Shown here: one piece after another, positions 57,086-64,000 of the stretch | How the letters are laid out: the number at the start of each line of letters is the position of its first letter | Position numbering within the stretch: position 1 is the first letter of the stretch | Source: Megascapheus bottae | Lineage: Eukaryota > Chordata > Mammalia > Rodentia > Geomyidae | NCBI GenBank assembly: GCA_024803745.1 | Contig: JANJXV010000262.1 | Coordinates: 1,116,001-1,180,000, forward strand | Length of the DNA: 64,000 nucleotides | Direction: 5' to 3' | Translations under genes and position numbers: made by a program | Notes under the pieces: model-generated | Databases searched by the model: none | Told to the model about the DNA's origin: nothing | What the model saw: only the letters and a program-made list of their open reading frames with translations

Positions 57086-58320
57086 CAGGACTATGAGAGG
57101 GAACCTGGTACTCTCTTGGTCTAATCAGACACAAGAAGAGGCCGGGATAGGCTGTGGAAAAATACAGAGAACATCTTCCCCCAACTCATCCTGTCCTGCA
57201 TGCAGGGACAGCCATGTAACTAGGGCTACGGTGAGATCATCTTCACCCCTGTGCTGCCATCTGAATTGTAGGCCTCTGTCCTGCATGGGGTGTCCTGATG
57301 GCTGAGCAGGTGCCCTAACCCTAGATGGAGAGCAGCCACTGACTGTGGTATCTAAGGAGAGATCTGTTCCATAGCTATCAGGCCACCCAGCATGGGAGCC
57401 ATAACCACCCCTCACCCAGGTAGAGGCCAATGGTTCTCCAGGTGCTACTAACATTGCCCCACCCCTAGCTCTGGGTACACGTGACATTCCCTCCACAAGG
57501 AGCAGGACTAAGTGAAGGATCAGGAAGCTGCCTATGGGCTTCAGATGATGGCCAGGCTGGCACTACAGATGGCCTCACTCTGTCACCACCTTCCCCTGCC
57601 TCCATCATTCCTCCATCATGCCTCTCTACCTCCCACCCATTAACCTTGGAAACCAATGAACTGGGCTCTCATCATTCCTCTCATCTCTTCACCCACCTTG
57701 CCATGCGTCCATCCCTCTGTCACTTCCACCCCACACACATCCCACCACCAGCCATGCCGTAGCTTATGAGGATCCCAGAGGAAGCTCTGGGTGAAGGGCT
57801 TGTGACCACAAAACAGTTACTATCACCCGCTCCGGCCTGATCCACCACAGAATAAGAACAGCCAAGCAGGCACACACTGCAGCAGAGTTGCTCTGCTACC
57901 ACTCTGATTTCTTCATGGCCAGGACTTGGCTCTCCTCAGCCTCTCAGCTCAGTAACCAGAACATTGTGCTTTCACAGAGCCATGGCTTCCAGTCTCCATG
58001 GACACAATGACATCAAGGTGATGCCAACTTCCCCATCTCTATATACTTCTAACTATGGGATGGGAGCTGAGGTTCTCTTCTGTGACTCCATCCGCTAAGA
58101 GGCTCATGCAGATTTCTATCCTTTGCTCATCATGGTGACTCTTTGGTTAACAAGTCACTGCTGGGCTTCCAGTTCACCACATATAGAACCCATACTCCAA
58201 CACTTTTCTTAGAAGGACTGATGACTTTTAAATATTCTCTAGTTTTAAATTTCTAGTTCCTTCTCTCTTTCATTTATATATTTCCCTTCCGCACATACTT
58301 CTCTTTTTACCTTCCTTCTT
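57086..58320. other. GC-richer unique sequence, copy 2
   Basis: Counterpart of 10323-11545. A local replacement at about 58042-58062 differs from copy 1 (near 11275-11290) in both length and sequence. No gene recognised. Confidence 0.35.
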
Positions 58321-58321
58321 T

Positions 58322-58605
58322 CATTCCTGGCCTTGAACTCAAGACCTGGAGCTTTTTCTTAGCTTTTCTTTGCTCAAGGTAGCACTCTAGATCTTGAGCC
58401 ACAGCTCTACTTCAATCTTTGTTCTTGCTCTAAACTGGGAGTATGAGTCTCATGCATTTTTCCCTTTGCTGGGTTGGTTTTAAACCACAATACTAAGATC
58501 AGGATCCTGAATATGCCTCGGATTACAGGTATTATCTAATCAAAACAAATTCCTGATTTCTTTTTTAGACATAATTAGTTCTTTCAGGTGAGCCACCAGC
58601 CACTC
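58322..58605 (-). mobile_element. Composite SINE, interrupted, copy 2
   Basis: Counterpart of 11548-11830. Confidence 0.65.
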
Positions 58606-59460
58606 ATGCAAGAGCATTGCAGGATCCCAGCATTCATCTTGTCTCCAGTCTTATTCCATCCATCTCACAATGGTCATCTAAAACACCCTGCTGCATGCCT
58701 GAAGTCGCAAGGAACGTTCTCAACGCCATGAGAAGCCCCCTTAAGCTCTGCCTCAGACATGCCCAGCCCCCATCCCACTTCCACATGAGCATTTGTTTAG
58801 GAGAAATTTCCTGAGTACATCATCATCTTTTCCTCACCATTCAAATTTCATCTTTGGAGTCATTTCTCCCAGACAAAGAGGAACATGATCCATGGTTTGA
58901 TAGCAGCTCCAGCTTCATAGTCCCAGCCACCAACACCCCCCCATTACCCTGCCAGACACCTGAATTCAAGAACAATGTTTTCACTACCCCTGACTCTTAT
59001 CAAATGTTTTAACTTATACAGTGCATTAAAATAATTTTACTAAATGGAATAAACACATGGCATCAAGCTTCAGAATCTTTGCACCTGAACTTTTAGTGAA
59101 TCACAGACACACCAGCATTTCTGTAGCCAACAGAAATCTTAGCTTTGAGATTTCAGCATTCCTGGTATCCAAGTTTGGATGTGCTAACACTGCCCTTAAT
59201 GGGGCACTTCAATCACACAATCCCACAACAATCAATATCATTTGACATTCACTGGTAGGTGGTGCTAGGAAAAAGACTGATGTGCCAACTCCATGCTGGC
59301 TTGACCTATGCCATCTTTAAACCTGGAGCAAGTGGGGCTCCTCTCTCCATGACACCTTTTGTGTACTACCCCAGGAGGACCTTTACCTTGAGACAAAATT
59401 ATGAAGACTATCTCTACCAGCAAAGATTCCAGTGAGATGTGCCTACATGGATAAAGCTAA
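58606..59460. other. Unique sequence, copy 2, no gene recognised
   Basis: Counterpart of 11831-12700. The C-run at about 58935 is shorter than in copy 1. Confidence 0.4.
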
Positions 59461-59464
59461 AATC

Positions 59465-59692
59465 TCACTAAAGTGAGGTTGTTGGCAGTGCTGGAGCCTG
59501 AACTCAGGGCCTGGGCACTAAGCATTTGTACTCAAGACTAGCCCTTTACCACTTGAGCCCAAACGCCATCCCCAGCTGTTTTTATTTTTGGTAGTAAGAA
59601 TCTATCAGACTTTCCTGTTCTAGGTGACTTGGAACTTCCATACACAGATCTCAGCTTCCTGACCAGCCTGGATTAAAAGTGTGGATCAGCCA
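59465..59692 (-). mobile_element. Composite SINE, copy 2
   Basis: Counterpart of 12705-12912. Confidence 0.75.
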
Positions 59693-60084
59693 TGCGCCAC
59701 ACCTGAGGACTTCTGCCAGCACATTTTTTCCCAAAAATTGCAAGAGGAAGATGAGGGAGGGTTGGGCTCATCCTGCCCTGCATATGAAGGAGAGCATCAG
59801 CGCCTGAACTTCATTCCCTGTTGTAGGCTGCTGGAGGAAAAGGAAGCAAATAGGCACAGGCTGGCAGCTGAAGCCACAGAACAACTTGTGACCAAGACTC
59901 CCACAGCAGACCTCAGAATCGATGACAGAGTTGGATCTACCCAGTAACAGAGGCAGTGGTGGCACCTGAAACTGCGCGTTTGAGCCTTTGCTGCTAGTAA
60001 ACAGGGCCACCTATGTCTCAGTGAGAAAGGTGAGATTTTGGTGGAGAAGGTGAGATTAAACATTATGTATCATGCAAGAAGACA

Positions 60085-60973
60085 GACTATAAGGGGTCTT
60101 TTATTATTCCAAGTGAAATTTTGGATTTCCTCTTCTGTTTCTTTAAAGAATGACATTGGGATATTGATGAATATTGCACTGAATTTGTAGATAGTCCTTA
60201 TCAAGATTGCCATTTTTACAATATTACTTCTTCCAAACAAGGAGCATAGGTTTTTGCATTTCCTCAGTTCTGCGTTAATTTCCTTCTCCAGGGTTTATAG
60301 TTCCATCAAAAAGGTGCTTAACATTCTAAGTTAATTCTTAGGTATTTATTTTCTTTGATAGCAAAATGAGTTGCTATCCTGATTCAGGCCTCATTCCTCT
60401 CATTTGTTGGCATATAGGAAGGCAGTTGACATTGAGGGTTAATTTTATACCCTGCTACATTACCAAAGTTTTATATCAGCTCAAGCAGCTTTGGAGTAGA
60501 GACTATAGGGTTCTTTAAATACAGAATCATGTCATCTGTAAGGAGAGAAAGTTTCAGTTCCTCTTTCCCTTTTCCTCCTCACTCCAGTTAGAATGGCCAA
60601 GATCCAGAAATCTAATAATGTATGCTGGAGGGGATGTGGCCAGGAGGGATCACTACTACACTGCTGGTGGGATTGCAAACTCGTTCAACCACTATGGAAA
60701 GCACTATGGCAGTATCCCAAAAAGACTAAACATAGAGCTCCCCTGTGATCCAGCAATTTCACTACTTGCCAATCGTCCAGATAGGACATACTAAATTCAC
60801 TAGAACAATAACATTTATCACAGCACTATTTACTATAGCAAAGGTATGGAACCAACCCAGATGCCCGTCAGTTGATGAGTAGATCAAATATGGTATTTTA
60901 ACACAATGGAATTCTGTGCTTTTGTCAGAAAGGATGACATAGACGAATTTGTAAGGAAATAGAAAGACTGTAA
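60085..60973 (+). mobile_element. Rearranged L1 with inverted 5-prime part, copy 2
   Basis: Counterpart of 13303-14193 with the same inversion junction (about 60583) and the same missing 3-prime end. Confidence 0.85.
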
Positions 60974-60999
60974 ATTTTAGAAATTAGTTTCTGTCTCCT

Positions 61000-61166
61000 T
61001 CTCTCTCTCCTTCTCTATCTCTCTAAAATTTAGAAGTTCCTGTTTCTCTCTCTTTCTCTCTATTTTCTCTCTTTCTCTCTCTCTCTGTCTCTCTGTCTCT
61101 CTCTCTGTCTCTCTGTCTCTCTCTCTCTTTCTCTCTCTGTCTCTCTCTCTCTGTCTCTCTCTCTCC

Positions 61167-61237
<71 letters not shown>
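61000..61237. repeat. (CT)n microsatellite, copy 2
   Basis: Longer allele of 14200-14376, with additional GTCTCT blocks at 61083-61170 and a purer CT run after that. Confidence 0.95.
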
Positions 61238-61239
<2 letters not shown>

Positions 61240-61411
61240 ATACTTAGGCTTGAACTCAGGGCCTGAGCTACTTTTGCTCAAGGTTAGCACTCTACCATTT
61301 GAACCACAGTGCTGCTTCTGGCTTGCTCTTTTCACGTAGTATTGAGGAATCTAACCCAGGCCTTCATCCTTGATAGGTTAGCACTCTACCACTAAGCCAC
61401 ACAGTCAGCTT
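61238..61411 (-). mobile_element. ID-like SINE, copy 2
   Basis: Counterpart of 14377-14552. Confidence 0.8.
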
Positions 61412-61639
61412 TTAGAGGTTTCTGACAAAGGTTTTCCTACATGCTATTATTTCTTCTGTGAGTGCTCTTAATGCTTGCTGACGGTTGACTTTGTTTAGAA
61501 GACTTACCCTAATGCTCCCATATACAGAGATTCTATATATAGCTAAATGTTTTTCATTACTCAGAATTTCTCTATTGTGTATGTTCTGAAATGTACTGAA
61601 GACTGACTTCTGATTAAAAGTCATTGCACATTTGTTCTA

Positions 61640-62150
61640 TTCATTAGTTTTCTTTTCTTCTATGGGAATCAGGTTTGTGATGAACACAGAAGTATGCCTT
61701 CCAGGTCAAACACTTTCCACATTTGTAATATTCATAAGGTTTTTCTCTCATATGTGCATTTTATACTTAGTCATGCGTTCATGATGGATTTTTCATATTC
61801 TTATATTCATACGATTTTTATCCTGTGTCTGTGTGGTATCATGCAAACTCAACTATGAGTTCTTCAAAAAATTTCCCTTTCATTTTATTCATAGGATTCT
61901 ATCCTGTGGGTGTTTAGTGATAAATCTTGACTTGTGCCTTCTGGGGAAAAGACTGAACATTTGCTACATTCATTAAGGGTTTTATCTTGTGTTGGTTCTG
62001 TGACCCAAGCTGAGTTTTCTTCCACAGGCTAAAAAGTCTTTCCTATTTATTACATTGCTAAGGCTTCTCATATGTGTGAACTCTCTTACGCTTCCTGAAT
62101 GGTGAATAGTGCACGAAAGACTTTCAACTTTGGTTATATTCCTAAGGTTT
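61640..62150 (-). pseudogene. Decayed zinc-finger remnants, copy 2
   Basis: Counterpart of 14780-15291: frame-broken finger pieces after the HTY stop at about 62151. Confidence 0.6.
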
Positions 62151-63040
62151 CTAATATGTGTGAATTCTGTTATGCCTCCTGTAATGTGACTTCCATCTGA
62201 AGGTCTTACCACATTTGATGCACTCGTACAGTTTCTCTCCTGTGTGTGTTCTCTGATGCAATTTGAGGGAAGACTTCCATTTGAAAGACATTCCACATCG
62301 GTTACGTTCATAAGGTTTTTCTCCTGTTTGAATTGTCTTATGCATGTTGAGGTTTGGCTTCTGTGTGAAGGACTTTCCACATATGTTACACTCATAAGGT
62401 GTTTCTCCTGAGTATATTCTCTGATGAACATGGAGTTTTACCTTCCATTTGAAAGACTTTCCGCATTCACTACATGCATAAGTTTTCTCTCCTGTGTGTG
62501 TTCTATTATGCCCATCAAGATATGACTTCCACTTGAAGATCTTTCCACATTTGTTGCACACATAATGTTTCTCTCCTGTGTGTGTTCTTTGATGCAATTT
62601 GAGGGAAGATTTCTGTCTGAAAGACTTTACACATTGGTTACATTCATAAGGTTTCACTCCTGTGTGTATTCTCTGATGAACACGAAGTTTTCCCTTCCCT
62701 TGGAAAGACTTTCCACATTCATTACACTTATAAGATTTCTCTCCTGTGTGTGTTATTTGATGAACTCGAAGGTGTATCTTCTGGGTGAAAGACTTTTCAC
62801 ATTTGTTACATTCATAAGTTTTCTCTTCTGTGTGTCTTCTCTGGTGCAAAGTGAGGTATGATTTCAGTCTAAAAGTCTTCCCACATTTATCCCATTCATA
62901 AGATTTCTCTTCTGTGTGAGATCTCTGATGGGTGCTGAGAGCTGAATTCTGGGCAGAAATTTTATTACGTTCCTCATATTCATAAGGTTTTTCTTCTCTT
63001 GGAGATCGAGGATGGAGCGTCAGGTCTGACTTCTCAGAAA
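62151..63040 (-). pseudogene. Open C2H2 zinc-finger array, copy 2
   Basis: A continuous frame of almost 300 codons. Counting from the first remnant, units 5 to 8 are complete: YECNKCEKSF..HLRVHQITH, YKCNECGKSF..KLRVHQRIH, YECNQCVKSF..SLKLHQRTH and YVCNKCGKIF..YLDGHNRTH. Unit 9 has H to Y, 10 has H to Q and 11 has C to R. Unit 12 is complete (YECIKCGKTF..YRRHNRIH). Units 2-4 upstream are degenerate (for example Cys to Trp in unit 4). Linkers are mainly TGEK, but TEEK, TGVK and SGET also occur. Compared with copy 1, this copy lacks the nonsense codon before unit 6 and keeps Cys in unit 12. Confidence 0.87.
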
Positions 63041-63211
63041 TTAATTTTCACACTTGATGTACGCATCACATATCTCAGGATATTTGCTCTGAGTTATTGT
63101 AAGGCGTATTTCATTACTGAAAGATTTCTCACATTCACTACATGTATGAGGAGTCTCTCCTGTGTACATTTTCGGATGTGTAGTGATGGTCGGTGTTAAG
63201 TACAATAGTTT

Positions 63212-63627
63212 TCATGACACAGTACATTTAGCAGTTTTCCTCCCTCCCTGAAGAATTTCTTGGGCAGGGAGAACAGAATTATGATACTGCAGATCTTTTG
63301 GACTGTCACAATCATGAATAAAATGCTCTGAATATCCGATGGATTTTTTAAGAACAGGAGACATACGAGATCTATATGCAGCATGCATCTCATCAGGCTT
63401 AGGAGACAGAGGCATGTTCTGACACTTAATGAACTCCTCAGTCCTCACCCCTAAGTTGTTGCCGTTATTACTAATCAGCTCTGGATTATGTGTAGAGCTC
63501 AAATTTAAAGTTGTTGCTAATCTCACGTTTTCCTCCACTTCGATACTACTTGCAACTGCTACTTCACAAAGACATTCATGTGGACTTTCCTGGCAGGTCT
63601 TGAACACATTTTCCATTACCTGGACAT
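63212..63627 (-). pseudogene. KRAB-ZNF spacer, copy 2
   Basis: In-phase continuation expected from the KRAB-B-like exon (G/AT split codon, then VQVMENVF). The open frame includes the SRMSPVLKKSIGYSEHF region, which copy 1 can no longer read. Ends at TGA 63212-63214, before the first finger remnant (HPKMYTGETPHTCSECEKSF) in another frame. Confidence 0.75.
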
Positions 63628-63639
63628 CTAAAATGAGTC

Positions 63640-64000
63640 ATAGAAAAAAAGATACAAACATACATGAGATACAAATATTCCTTACTGTAAAGGTAATGAC
63701 TTTACTTTCCCATCCTTAGTGTTAGATATTTTAAAATATAAAAGTGGAAATTGATTTGTGAGAAATATATGCTTTTCTTCCTAGCATATTAAGAAAATGA
63801 TATTTTACAATGACCAATAATGTTTTTTCTGTGTTTTAGTTCTCTTTTATATCACAGGAAATATTTATTGAAATTACCCAACTATGTATTGCTACAGTTT
63901 TAAGCTGAGTACTACCTATACTATACCTGCAGCTGTTTTTTTTCAAATAATGTTTTGTTTATACATTAAGGAATAGCTGCCTTTCTTTTATTTTTGAGAA
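63640..64000. other. Intron sequence, copy 2
   Basis: AT-rich intron upstream of the terminal exon, matching 16781-17141. No repeat or exon seen before the window ends. Confidence 0.5.

Larger units (their letters stand above)
61640..63627 (-). pseudogene. KRAB-ZNF terminal exon, copy 2 (less damaged)
   Basis: Starts after the same 'ctcattttag' acceptor at 63627. The spacer frame is open for 134 codons from the MENVF methionine (63212-63616), past the point where copy 1 stops, and ends at TGA 63212-63214. The fingers are in a different frame, so at least one frameshift plus stops separate them from the KRAB part. The finger frame is open from about 63040 to 62151. It is called a pseudogene because a KRAB-finger fusion cannot be read through. 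A finger-only product or an alternative splice cannot be excluded by eye. Confidence 0.8.
46772..64000. repeat. Segmental duplication, copy 2 (visible part)
   Basis: Direct-orientation copy of 1-17141. Together with copy 1 it sets a period of about 46.8 kb. If the unit is fully tandem, the KRAB exons and L1 array of copy 2 would lie at about 65.7-87.5 kb in extended coordinates, outside the window. Confidence 0.97.

Noticed and set aside
60977..61335. Arg/Glu repeat frames (also 14196-14476) and the Leu/Ser repeat frame at 1112-1384
   Set aside because: Translations of CT microsatellites, with frame and length changing between copies.

Overview
The window is mammalian nuclear DNA, almost certainly from a non-muroid rodent. 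It is AT-rich and dense in SINEs, L1 retrotransposons and microsatellites, with spliced exons and no compact operon-like coding. Two SINE types dominate: an ID-like tRNA-derived element, and a composite element whose first part resembles the 7SL/B1/Alu family and whose second part is ID-like. From memory this mix suggests a heteromyid-type rodent (pocket mouse or kangaroo rat), but that assignment is inference. I see no prokaryotic genes, CRISPR arrays, tRNA or rRNA genes.

Layout. The window holds one full period of a large direct duplication and the start of the next. Bases 1-17141 align base for base with 46772-64000 (offset 46771 at the left, 46859 at the right), so the repeat period is about 46.8 kb. 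Homology reaches both window edges, so neither outer boundary is visible. In hand-read stretches the copies differ by about 1-3 percent, plus small indels and microsatellite length changes.

Genes. The only confidently recognised gene is a KRAB C2H2 zinc-finger gene on the minus strand. In copy 1 it has a textbook 127-bp KRAB-A exon (19677-19803), a KRAB-B-like exon (18824-18913), and a final spacer plus finger exon from 16768 down to about 14780. Copy 2 shows the final exon from 63627 down to about 61640; its KRAB exons would lie beyond the window. Both finger exons are broken between the spacer and the fingers. Copy 1 has extra nonsense codons, while copy 2 keeps a longer open finger array. 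Other conserved stretches (3.2-6.4 kb and 9.0-10.0 kb, and their copies) hold decayed open frames and possible exons. One weakly resembles the N-terminal domain of Ral-type guanine nucleotide exchange factors.

L1 array. Between 22.6 and 40.7 kb, 5-prime of the KRAB-A exon and in the same orientation, lies an array of four L1-containing units (partial, full, internally deleted, partial). Each full unit is an L1 plus about 1.4 kb of non-L1 flank, with a period of about 7.46 kb. Shared frame-breaking lesions show that the units arose by DNA duplication, not by repeated insertion. The same flank also occurs, diverged and inverted, at 5.94-6.9 kb and its copy at 52.7-53.7 kb.

The rest (40.7-46.8 kb) is older L1 3-prime ends, SINEs and unique sequence. 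I found nothing I would call a new molecular system. The best candidates for a second look are the nested duplication structure, the tandem L1 units and the unequal decay of the two zinc-finger copies.
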